NCBI GenBank assembly: GCA_047630355.1
Contig: JBLHXN010000024.1
Span: 1-36,950, forward strand
DNA length: 36,950 nt
Reading direction: 5' to 3'
Origin: JANQUM01 sp047630355
GTDB lineage: Bacteria; Bacteroidota; Bacteroidia; Cytophagales; Spirosomataceae
Shown: one piece after another, positions 15,319 to 23,358 of the stretch
How positions within the stretch are numbered: the stretch's first letter is position 1
Layout: every line of letters starts with the position of its first letter
Notes under the pieces: model-generated
Told to the model about the DNA's origin: nothing
Databases searched by the model: none
Seen by the model: only the letters and a program-made list of their open reading frames with translations
Translations under genes and position numbers: made by a program

Positions 15319-16682
15319 TTGAAATGGTAAAATAAAACTTGAAATGTGATAAATAAAAACAGGAACTGGATACTAGTCAATTTAGAAAGCGAATACTCGT
15401 ATTTTTTTTGACCAAACATTTTTTTTTGTTGTATGTCAATTATTACCCAGTAAAAAATAGGCATTATTGACAATAAATAAAGGACTGTTAAAGCATCAAA
15501 ATATTGGCTCATGAATGCAATTGATGAAATAAGAAGTAAATTATAAGCAATGGGATATAGGTATACTTTATGTAATATTTGATTCGCGGCCACAAACTTA
15601 GAAAATAAAATATTACAGCCAATTGATGGCAAATTCGCAAATAAAACAACAGCGAATAATGATACCCGATTTATATCGAAATATAATTTTATCTCAAAAA
15701 AAGTAAAAATTTCTGGCAATATTAATAAAAATATTGAGCAAGCGAAGGCAAAAATTAGATTAACAAAATTATTCTTTTTTTGATCTTCTAAATAAAACTT
15801 AAATTGATTTTTTTTATTTGATTGTTTATTTGCACTATAATTTACTAATGATATAGAAGCCATTTGAGTCATATAAAGGCTGATGGGTATATTATAAATC
15901 TGATTAGCCAAGTTGAAATCAGTTAGTACACCAGCTTCAAATCCTGAGAATGCGTAATATGGTAAAAATAAACCAGAGAAGTTGAATATTGAATAAAGGA
16001 CACACGACTTTAATTGCTTTTTAAATTCATAGCGAAGGCTATACTCAAAATTAAGCTTGATTGAAAACTTAATGTGCATTTGTGCAATTGACACATGAAT
16101 CAGGAAACCTATTACATTTCCAACTGAAAGAGCTATGGCCGTAAGTAATAAATCATTATGAAGCAGGTGAACGGCTAGTCCCAAAAAATACGAGCAAATA
16201 TTTGGTAATGTGTAAAAGTAATATTTTCTATTTGAGATCGTAATTGCTGAAATCAGAGGATTCAAGAAAATAACTATTATCGAAGGTATAAATGCAAAGA
16301 TGATTTTTTCTGACTTAGAAAAGTCACTTATTTGAAATTGGGATATCGTATTCAAAAAGTTTTCGGGACTAATTAATATAATAGTTGTGAGTACAAGTAT
16401 TATCATTGTACCCACTGTGATTATCAAAGAAAAAAAGTCTTTAATAATTCCTTTGTCCAAGTGTTTTATTTTTAGTAGCTCCGGAATAACAACATCTTGG
16501 GCTACAAACTGTGGGATGTATGATAAAATGGTTGAGGTTGTGATTAAAAATATCAATAAATCTTTGTTATTAATATCGTAACTTATGTTACTAATTAAAA
16601 AAATCACTGTGAAAAATAAACCTTTAGCTAAACCAACATTCAATATTAGTAGTACCCGTTCATTTTTTAAAAATTTGATCAT
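15315..16682 (-). CDS. wzx: Wzx-like polysaccharide flippase (MOP superfamily), first gene of the operon
   Basis: A 455-residue integral-membrane protein with about 12 hydrophobic helices over its whole length, matching the length and topology of Wzx/MOP flippases that move undecaprenyl-linked repeat units across the inner membrane. There is no other recognisable domain. It is very AT-rich, like the other genes of the operon. It is the promoter-proximal gene of the eight-gene minus-strand run ending at 8131, and its stop overlaps the next gene's start by four bases. The call rests on topology, size and gene context. Confidence 0.8.
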   Translation of the reverse strand: MIKFLKNERVLLILNVGLAKGLFFTVIFLISNISYDINNKDLLIFLITTSTILSYIPQFVAQDVVIPELLKIKHLDKGIIKDFFSLIITVGTMIILVLTTIILISPENFLNTISQFQISDFSKSEKIIFAFIPSIIVIFLNPLISAITISNRKYYFYTLPNICSYFLGLAVHLLHNDLLLTAIALSVGNVIGFLIHVSIAQMHIKFSIKLNFEYSLRYEFKKQLKSCVLYSIFNFSGLFLPYYAFSGFEAGVLTDFNLANQIYNIPISLYMTQMASISLVNYSANKQSNKKNQFKFYLEDQKKNNFVNLIFAFACSIFLLILPEIFTFFEIKLYFDINRVSLFAVVLFANLPSIGCNILFSKFVAANQILHKVYLYPIAYNLLLISSIAFMSQYFDALTVLYLLSIMPIFYWVIIDIQQKKMFGQKKYEYSLSKLTSIQFLFLFITFQVLFYHFK

Positions 16683-17212
16683 TCTTGTAGTTTAAGCTAT
16701 GAGACTTAGATCGAGGAAGCTGTGGCCGCAATAATAATCGAAAGCAAATCTCCAAGCGTAAATCAGAAAAAGGTTAAACATTTTATATCTTGATTCTATT
16801 TATTGTACTTGATAATGAATTGGCTCAATATTATCCTCAACTCCTGTTTTCATTATCACTTTTTTACTACATCCCTGAAAGGTAAGTATATCGATTTCAT
16901 AATGGTATTAGTAGGTGCTAAGGAAAATTTATTTTGGAAACTTGAGGTGAAGTGAGCTTTTTGATTTACTGTTGAGATTTCATACTTTCATCTTAATATT
17001 TTTAAAGATTACCCCGTTTTGCAGTTTAGTCGCTGCTACGGGGCTTTTCCTTATATTGACAACTACTTTATTGCTGATTTACAATAAACTGTAACACTCC
17101 CGAAAATAACCAAAAAGTCGTTATGACTCATGGCTAGGATTACTACAATGCAAAAAATAGAGCCTTTACTTTCATAAAGACTCTATTATAAAGTAGAATA
17201 GCAATCATTTAA
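16683..17212. other. 530-base gap upstream of the wzx-wzy operon
   Basis: AT-rich sequence that must hold the promoter of the minus-strand operon on its left side and the terminator of the head-repeat protein on its right (17151-17187). A second weaker hairpin lies at 17012-17043 (CCCCGT paired with ACGGGG, with GCAG/CTGC inside). No open frame with coding character and no copy of the large repeat families is visible. Confidence 0.6.
17151..17187 (-). terminator. Rho-independent terminator of the head-repeat protein gene
   Basis: On the minus strand, ATAGAG and CTTTA arms pair with TAAAG and CTCTAT (17157-17186) and are followed by a run of six T. It lies about 27 bases after the stop codon. 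Confidence 0.88.
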
Positions 17213-18655
17213 TTACTTATTAATAGCGGCTTTCAATACTTCATTTTCAGTTTTAAGCGTTTTCAATTCGTTATTTAATTCAATCATATAAAGAGTCAAC
17301 TCCTCAATTTTTTCCATAAACATTTTGGAAGTTTGAGCAACGTCTAATCCACTGTTTATCATTTCGTCAGCGGATGGGACATTGGGTAAGTGCTTGTTCT
17401 CTTTAGTGAAGGTCTCTACCTCTTCTAAGGGCATTAACTTATAAGAAGGCTCGAATACGTAATCAGCCCAATCCGTACCGGCTGCCGCCAAGGCAACTTT
17501 TACTTTTTCCGTTAGAATTCCGCCTTTAACCAAAAGGTTGTACCCGCTATTATTAGCCGTTCCTTGCATTCTAAGGCTTGGCGAAACATCTCCAATTGTG
17601 ACATATTTAGCTGAAAAATCTCCGTAAATCAAAGGGGTTAGCGTGTTAGAGTTTGTAATGTATAGTTTATCCGATCCAACTTCATTTTCTCCCGCTTTAT
17701 ATCCGATCGCAATATTCCCGCTCCCAGTTGCATTAAGCAAACTTTGAGAGCCAATAGCAACATTATTGTTACCTGAAACATTCGAACCTAAAGCATTCGA
17801 ACCAATTGCCATATTTTCACTCCCTACAGTATTACTAGAAAGTGATGTAGTGCCAATTCCGACATTAAGTGAACCCGATGTATTCAATTGTAATGAAAAA
17901 GCACCGATTGCTAGATTGTTTGCTCCAGCAATATTACTATTTAACGAAGAAAAGCCTAAAGCTGCGTTATTCGTACCACTTGTATTGTTAAAAAGGGAAA
18001 ACGAACCTACCGCTGTATTTGTTTCTCCTGACATTATACTTCCGTTACCATTTAAGGCGTTAGTTCCGATAGCAACGTTGTTGTTTGAGTTAGAAGATGC
18101 TAAAGCACCAGCACCAACACCTACGTTTGAACCGCCAGTACTTGATTTTAAAGCACCCCAACCAAACCCCGTACTATACGATCCTAAGGAGTTACCAGCT
18201 TCAAAACCCAAAGTAGTATTTCCTTCAGACGATATTGCTCCAGAGTTTAAATTATTCACTTTAAACTTCAATGACATATTGTTTGTAGTACCAATAAAAT
18301 CGTTCGCCCCAGCAGCATTTCCTATCAAAGTCCAATCACCATCCGTTCCGGCAACAGCCTTAGCTTCGGTAATAGGCTTCCATTCGTTAGTTTTGCCTTC
18401 AAAAAAGTAGAACCCGCCTTGATCTCCAGTTTGGTAAACCATTAAACCATCGGCGGGGTTATTGATTGCGTTTCTTTGTTGCAAAGACATGCGGGGTATT
18501 AAAAGTCCTTTATTAGAGGAGTTAATATCCAACACCGCTGAATTATCCGGCGTGGTAGTGCCAATACCCACGTTTTTTTGGGCGTACGTTGTATTAAACC
18601 CAAAAATTGAGCAAAGTAAAACTAAAGTGTAAATGTTTCGTTTCATGATTTTCAT
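17213..18655 (-). CDS. Secreted YadA-head-like repeat protein with C-terminal coiled coil
   Basis: A 480-residue exported protein. A signal peptide covers about residues 1-25 (ending NTTYAQ), followed by the Bacteroidota motif NVGIGTTTPDNSAVLDINSS. From about 130 to 325 it has tandem repeats of roughly 22-24 residues of the NNVAIGTNAL / NTSGSLNVGIGTTSL kind, like the trimeric left-handed beta-roll of YadA/Hep_Hag heads. Next comes a segment with GSDKLYITNS, then a conserved tail (YKLMPLEEVETFTKENKHLP) seen at the ends of phage-tail-fibre-like Bacteroidota surface proteins, and a coiled coil (about 440-478). Oligomeric surface fibre or adhesin is the probable role. There is no type IX sorting domain. 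A shorter start at the second ATG (Met4) is possible. Confidence 0.8.
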   Translation of the reverse strand: MKIMKRNIYTLVLLCSIFGFNTTYAQKNVGIGTTTPDNSAVLDINSSNKGLLIPRMSLQQRNAINNPADGLMVYQTGDQGGFYFFEGKTNEWKPITEAKAVAGTDGDWTLIGNAAGANDFIGTTNNMSLKFKVNNLNSGAISSEGNTTLGFEAGNSLGSYSTGFGWGALKSSTGGSNVGVGAGALASSNSNNNVAIGTNALNGNGSIMSGETNTAVGSFSLFNNTSGTNNAALGFSSLNSNIAGANNLAIGAFSLQLNTSGSLNVGIGTTSLSSNTVGSENMAIGSNALGSNVSGNNNVAIGSQSLLNATGSGNIAIGYKAGENEVGSDKLYITNSNTLTPLIYGDFSAKYVTIGDVSPSLRMQGTANNSGYNLLVKGGILTEKVKVALAAAGTDWADYVFEPSYKLMPLEEVETFTKENKHLPNVPSADEMINSGLDVAQTSKMFMEKIEELTLYMIELNNELKTLKTENEVLKAAINK

Positions 18656-18728
18656 TTATTTAAGAGATAGTTAATTTGTATTTACAGGGTTTGTTTTTAT
18701 TCATAGAGCTACTGTATTCCAAAGGGAC

Positions 18729-18767
18729 TGTCTTCGAGAACCCGAGCAACGTTTGCTCTGACTGACA
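18729..18767 (-). repeat. Single TGTCAGTCTGAG-family copy after the sugar-phosphate transferase gene
   Basis: On the minus strand it reads TGTCAGTCAGAGCAAACGTTG, then CTCGGG and TTCTCGAAGACAG. It is a lone short copy, about 100 bases downstream of the transferase stop, and has the same orientation relative to that gene as all other copies. Confidence 0.8.
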
Positions 18768-18865
18768 TTTTACTTTATTAATAAACCTTTCCTTGTATTT
18801 ATTTTCATAAATTTATGCATTAAGAAGGGGCTTGACAAATTCTTATTATATATTTTATTAAATGG

Positions 18866-20257
18866 TTACTTGCCTTTGCCCTGAATCATTACTTTAGCGG
18901 TTAAGTATATCAACCACATATCTGTTGAGAAAGAGAACTTTTTGAGATAAAGTAAGTCGTAGGTCATTCGCTGTAGATTTTCTTTTTGGTTAATTGCGTA
19001 CCCAAATTTTAATTGCCCAAGTGAGGTCACTCCCGGCCTTACCGCGAGAAGTCTTCTAAAATTCTTCGGAGACCCATCCATCAACATATCAACATCGTAC
19101 TGAGCCAGCGGTCTCGGCCCCACAACAGACATATCCCCTACTAATACATTGAAAAACTGAGGAAACTCATCTAAGCGGGTTTTTCTCATAAAATGCCCCC
19201 ATTTTGTTACTCTCGGATCTTGACTGCCAATAGAATGCATTTTTCCGTTGAGTTTTAAGCGAGCTATTTCATCTGCATTGGTGTACATGCTTCGAAATTT
19301 CCACATTTCAAATTTATTCCCCCATTTACCTACTCGTTCAGACTTATAAAAAATACTACCTGAAGAAGTCAATTTGGTTATAGCTCCTAAAAGTAGCAAT
19401 AAGGGTGAAGACAATGTAATGAAGACTACAGCAAAGCATATATCAAACGTACGTTTAGTCAGTTCTACCTTTGGGTCCGCGTACGGATTTTTAGCCACGT
19501 TAATAACCGGAATATACCCGTGGTATTCAACGGAAACTCCTTTTTGTAAAAAACCTCTAAAATCCGTAATTAATTTAATCTGTATCGGGAACTGCTCCGC
19601 TAAGGCAATATACTTTGAAATAGTTTCCACTTTTAAATACGGCGTGCAAAGATAAACCGTGTCGATTTCGTTCTGAAGACATAGTTGATCAAGATAGCTT
19701 AGTTGATCTTCAACTTCATTTGCCGTTTCATTGAATACCCCCTTACAAGCATAACCAAGTTCTGGCTGGGTTACAAAATACTGCGTGATGTGTTTGGCTA
19801 AGTCCCCACCTCCAACCACCGCAAAGCTACGGTTATTATACCCAAGTTGTCGATAGGCACGAAAAAAATAGACGCCCAATACTCGCCAGGCAACGCCGAG
19901 AAAGCCAGCTATCAGAATGGTATTGAATAAAATGGCCCGGGAATAATAATACCCTTTAAATGAAACCCAAAAAAGACTCACTACGGCTAAAAGCAGAAAT
20001 ATGATCTTGGTGTAGTTAAAAAGTAATGTAGGGATATTAAAAGAAATGCGGGAGTCATTAAATGGCTTAAAAATAGCTAAGATAGCAATCCAGCTAGCGT
20101 TAATTACCCAAAAAAGGAGTACGTAAGGCGTTTCAAGTATATCGTTTAAGTGCCCGAACTTAACATAATAAGCTGTGATAAACGACAGGTTAATAACCCC
20201 AATATCTAAAAGGTACGCTATGGGTTTAATCAGAAACGAGAGGCGATATTTTTTCAT
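18866..20257 (-). CDS. Undecaprenyl-phosphate sugar-1-phosphate transferase (WcaJ/WbaP type)
   Basis: Initiates repeat-unit synthesis by moving a sugar-1-phosphate from a UDP-sugar to undecaprenyl phosphate at the inner membrane. It is 463 residues long, normal for the family. The N-terminal half has four to five membrane helices (about 10-125) and a nucleotide-binding-like cytosolic domain (FAVVGGGDLAKHITQYF, about 143-240). The catalytic C-terminal domain starts at KRTFDICFAVVFITL (about 268), with the KSERVGKWGNKFEMWKFRSM block, a TRLDEFPQFFNVLVGDMSVV block carrying the catalytic Asp-Glu pair, and VGPRPLAQYDVDM. It stands as a single gene flanked on both sides by repeat copies. The donor sugar cannot be fixed. 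Confidence 0.92.
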   Translation of the reverse strand: MKKYRLSFLIKPIAYLLDIGVINLSFITAYYVKFGHLNDILETPYVLLFWVINASWIAILAIFKPFNDSRISFNIPTLLFNYTKIIFLLLAVVSLFWVSFKGYYYSRAILFNTILIAGFLGVAWRVLGVYFFRAYRQLGYNNRSFAVVGGGDLAKHITQYFVTQPELGYACKGVFNETANEVEDQLSYLDQLCLQNEIDTVYLCTPYLKVETISKYIALAEQFPIQIKLITDFRGFLQKGVSVEYHGYIPVINVAKNPYADPKVELTKRTFDICFAVVFITLSSPLLLLLGAITKLTSSGSIFYKSERVGKWGNKFEMWKFRSMYTNADEIARLKLNGKMHSIGSQDPRVTKWGHFMRKTRLDEFPQFFNVLVGDMSVVGPRPLAQYDVDMLMDGSPKNFRRLLAVRPGVTSLGQLKFGYAINQKENLQRMTYDLLYLKKFSFSTDMWLIYLTAKVMIQGKGK

Positions 20258-20329
20258 AGAGGCTATTTAAGTAAGAGGCTTATTCGTAAAACTTAAAACA
20301 TTTAAATCTAAAATTACTGCCACACCGAT

Positions 20330-20706
20330 CGGGTTCTCGAAATACTCCATAAAGCGTTGTTGCCCAAATGACTGTCTTCGAGAGTCCGAGGTGCGTAGCC
20401 TCAGACTGACATTTATTATGTCACACTGAGGAGGCTCGAAGGGCTAGTCCATACAACGTAAACTCCCAGATGACTGTCTTCGAGTTGCCGGGCAACGTTT
20501 GCTCGCTACTGCTCGCCCTCAGACTGACATTTGGTTTGTCACACTGAGGAGGCTCGAAGGGCAAGTCCATACAAAGTCAACGCCCAGTTAGCTGTCTTCG
20601 AGAGCCTCAGACTGACATTGTACTTTGTCACATTGAGCGGACCGGGCCGCCGAGCGGTCGAAATGCTCAATACATGCTAAAAGCCAATTGAAAGCCTCAG
20701 ACTGAC
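20330..20706 (-). repeat. TGTCAGTCTGAG repeat cluster R3, between the transferase and wzi
   Basis: Four tandem, diverged copies; their TGTCAGTCTGAG ends read on the minus strand at about 20412, 20530, 20618 and 20706. Partner arms TGTCACACTGAGG appear on the plus strand at about 20419 and 20538. Between arms the conserved spacer resembles GTCCATACAACGTAAACGCCC, and each copy differs in short inserted modules (GCAACGTTTGCTC, GGGCCGCCGAGCGG). No gene is seen in this 521-base gap. Confidence 0.85.
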
Positions 20707-20778
20707 ACTTTATAGATTAATTAGACCGTAAAATTACCTCTCATGTAACCAATGACCTATTTGTTTTATTCTTTTTTA

Positions 20779-22293
20779 TTAAAAGGTTTGCGTAAGCGAT
20801 ACGAAAGCTCCGAGAGTAAAGGGATAAATCCCGTTTGAGTCAACTGCTAAAGAAGCTCGTAAAAGTGGATTAAACTTACTTAACTTGATCTGTTTACCCA
20901 AGTTTAGTAACCCCGAAAATTGTGTTTTATTGATTGGGCTATTGTACGTTCCTAAATTATTTGAGAATGAGAGGTGCGTACTATACTGATAAGAAGATAT
21001 TTCTCCGTTAAACGCAATGTTGACCAACTTGACCCGATTATTCTCTTGAAATAGATCAGAACGGTATTGGCCACTTCGCCAGTTCAAAGATTCCTTTTGG
21101 ATAAACGGTGTGCCGATAATGCGATTTTTATAGGTGTAACCCTCCACAAACTGACCGTTAGAAAAATAACTATCAGAACCTCTCAATTCGTCAGGTATCT
21201 GACTATTATCATTCGAAAATAAAAGAAAAGTATTACCCCCTTGACTACGGGTATCCAAATATTCAAAAGTTACTTTACTGATATATGGATTTTGCAATTT
21301 AATAGAAACACCAGTCAAGCCATCAGTAATATTATTTAAGAAAAACAAAGAACCATCTTCGTAAAAGCTTTGACGGTAAATGAAAAGTGTTGTTCTATTA
21401 AGGACAATGGACATTCCTAAATCAATGCTACCCAAATGATTACCAACACGATTTGCATCAAAGCTTTTTGTCTCAATCACACCCCTAATTGCTCCTCTTT
21501 TACCCGAAACGACGTATAAATAATTTTTAAAACCGTCGGGAAGTTTTCCATTAACAGTAAAGAAAGGCGAGTTTCCGCCCCATTGTGCCTGATGATTAAA
21601 CCCTCCGTAAAACTTAGCTTTCCAATCTGGCCTGCCTAATCTACCATATAGCCATTTCTGATGTAGTTTTACATTACTCGTGAACGGCCTATCGTTATCA
21701 AACCAGCCGTGGGCGTACGCTCCCTTAATTGAGACTAAGCCCTTGCCTAAAATGGGGGTAAATTCAGGAATACTGAGTTGGATTTTAGGCATGGGGAGTG
21801 CGTTTCCTGACCATATATAAGAGCCGGAAGTTAGCGTAGTATCAACTAACCCTACAATCTCTCGTCGCCGTCCGACGTATAATTCAAATACTTTCCACTT
21901 AACAGCTGCGTAGGCCTCGGGCAATAAAAATTGCCCGACTTGCCCAACGTTGATAACCGCTTCAACGGCATAGTCAAATTTAAACCCTTTCCAGTTTAAA
22001 CTTCGGTCAAGCGAGTCTTTTCTACTAAAACGGTTTGATGGGTTTAACGAAGATTGCTCGGTACCAATCCGGGCACGAACGGTAATACCCTGAGATTCTA
22101 GCGGCATAATACCGTATTGATTACTACGTAACCAAAATGGGTTTTGACCTGATGTAGAGAGAAACGTCCCTACTTCTACTTCCTTATCCAAGCCTGCCCC
22201 GAGAAGTTTAGGGCCTGCCCCGAGAGATTCGGGGTGAGATTGCCCCATTACAAAGACAGGTAGAATTAATAGTAATAGTAATTTTCTTATCAT
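20779..22293 (-). CDS. wzi: Wzi-family capsule assembly outer-membrane protein
   Basis: An outer-membrane beta-barrel that, in the family, helps attach or assemble capsule on the cell surface. It is 504 residues long. The signal peptide is MIRKLLLLLILPVFVMGQ. The diagnostic block is FLSTSGQNPFWLRSNQYGIM (about 43-62), followed by alternating amphipathic beta strands to the C-terminal Phe (LGAFVSLTQTF), as expected of a barrel. Residues about 21-37 (ESLGAGPKLLGAGLDK) contain a direct repeat of LGAG and are encoded by a tandem TCTCGGGGCAGGC sequence, so this segment looks like an insertion just after the signal peptide. Neighbours are the initiating transferase and a T9SS cargo protein, with repeat clusters on both sides. 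Confidence 0.88.
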   Translation of the reverse strand: MIRKLLLLLILPVFVMGQSHPESLGAGPKLLGAGLDKEVEVGTFLSTSGQNPFWLRSNQYGIMPLESQGITVRARIGTEQSSLNPSNRFSRKDSLDRSLNWKGFKFDYAVEAVINVGQVGQFLLPEAYAAVKWKVFELYVGRRREIVGLVDTTLTSGSYIWSGNALPMPKIQLSIPEFTPILGKGLVSIKGAYAHGWFDNDRPFTSNVKLHQKWLYGRLGRPDWKAKFYGGFNHQAQWGGNSPFFTVNGKLPDGFKNYLYVVSGKRGAIRGVIETKSFDANRVGNHLGSIDLGMSIVLNRTTLFIYRQSFYEDGSLFFLNNITDGLTGVSIKLQNPYISKVTFEYLDTRSQGGNTFLLFSNDNSQIPDELRGSDSYFSNGQFVEGYTYKNRIIGTPFIQKESLNWRSGQYRSDLFQENNRVKLVNIAFNGEISSYQYSTHLSFSNNLGTYNSPINKTQFSGLLNLGKQIKLSKFNPLLRASLAVDSNGIYPFTLGAFVSLTQTF

Positions 22294-22319
22294 GAATGTT
22301 ACTTAATGCTCCTTCTGGT

Positions 22320-22327
22320 CAAATTTA
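22320..22327 (-). promoter_or_regulatory. Candidate -7 box (TAAATTTG) of the wzi promoter
   Basis: Matches TAnnTTTG on the minus strand, 26 bases before the wzi ATG and between it and repeat cluster R4. Confidence 0.55.
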
Positions 22328-22368
22328 CTTCTTTTTTTCATTACTGCCATATTGATTTGTGCTATGCT

Positions 22369-23336
22369 GACTGTCACACTAAGGTTCCGGGCGGCGTTCC
22401 ACTCGAAGTGTTAGTCCGTACAACGCAAACGCCCAGTTGACGGTCTTCAAGACGCTCGCAAAACTCGCTCCTCAGACTGACATTAGTTTACTGTCTCCCT
22501 GAGGTACTGATCGGAACGCCGACCGGGTACTCGAAGTATCGAAGGGTAAGTCCGTACAACGCAAACGTCCAGTTGACGGTCTTCGAGTAATCGCTATCGT
22601 TCGCCCCGGGACGCGTAGTCTCAGACTGACATTGTACTAGTACTGAAGCCCTCGAAATGCTCTATACAGCATTGCTGCCGGGACGCGTAGTCCCAGTTGA
22701 CTGTCTTCGAGACGCTCGCAAAACTCGCTCCTCAGACTGACATTGGTTTGTCATACTGAGGTACTGAGGTTCTCGAAGTATCGAAGTATCGAAATGCTCT
22801 ATACAGCATTGCTGCCGGGACGCGTAGTTCCAGATGACGGTCTTCGAGTAATCGCTATCGCTCACCTCAGACTGACATTGGTTTACTGTCTCCCCGAGAT
22901 GGTACTGAGGTTCTGAGGTACTGAGGTTCTCGAAGTATCGAAGTATCGAAGGGCAAGTCCATACAGCGTAACCAACAGTAGCGTTACCTTCCAGTTGACG
23001 GTCTTCGAGACGCTCGCAAAACTCGCTCCTCAGACTGACATTGGTTTACTGTCTCCCCGAGATGGTACTGAGGTACTGAGGTACTGAGGTTCTCGAAGTA
23101 TCGAAGTATCGAAGGGCAAGTCCATACAGCGTAACCAACAGTAGCATTACCTTCCAGTTGACGGTCTTCGAGATGCTTCACTAACGTTCAGCCCTCAGAC
23201 TGACATTGTACTTTGTGAGGTACTGAGGTACTCGAAGTATCGAAGTATCGAAATGCTCCAGACAGCAACCACACCAAGTTAACGATCTTTGAGGGGCCGG
23301 GACGCGTAGTCCGGGCAACGTTTGCTCAGACTGACA
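22369..23336 (-). repeat. TGTCAGTCTGAG repeat cluster R4 (about 1 kb) between wzi and the T9SS cargo gene
   Basis: About seven element copies; ends near 22480, 22621, 22735, 22868, 23031, 23197 and 23327. A 163-base unit is tandemly duplicated (22868-23010 and 23031-23173). Within it are micro-repeats GGTACTGA (two to three times) and AGTATCGA (twice). Modules seen in R1 and R2 recur here on the opposite strand, for example TTCCGGGCGGCGTTCC at 22382 and GCCGGGACGCGTAGT at 22677 and 22814. Short open frames in this cluster are repeat artefacts. Confidence 0.9.
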
Positions 23337-23358
23337 TTATTTTATAACCAGCAAAAAT

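Noticed and set aside
17012..17043. GC-rich hairpin CCCCGT/ACGGGG as a terminator
   Set aside because: No T run follows on the minus strand and no plus-strand gene ends there; a better terminator lies at 17151-17187.
17766..18410. 214-codon plus-strand open frame opposite the head-repeat protein
   Set aside because: It is antisense to a well-supported repeat protein; the proline-rich periodic product mirrors the repeats of the real gene.
21917..21938. 9-bp inverted repeat TCGGGCAAT-AAAA-ATTGCCCGA in wzi
   Set aside because: Short arms within a coding region; not far beyond chance expectation and no link to other elements.
22662..23181. Short minus-strand frames inside cluster R4
   Set aside because: They are translations of the repeat modules (QCQSEERVLRASRR recurs) and not independent genes.
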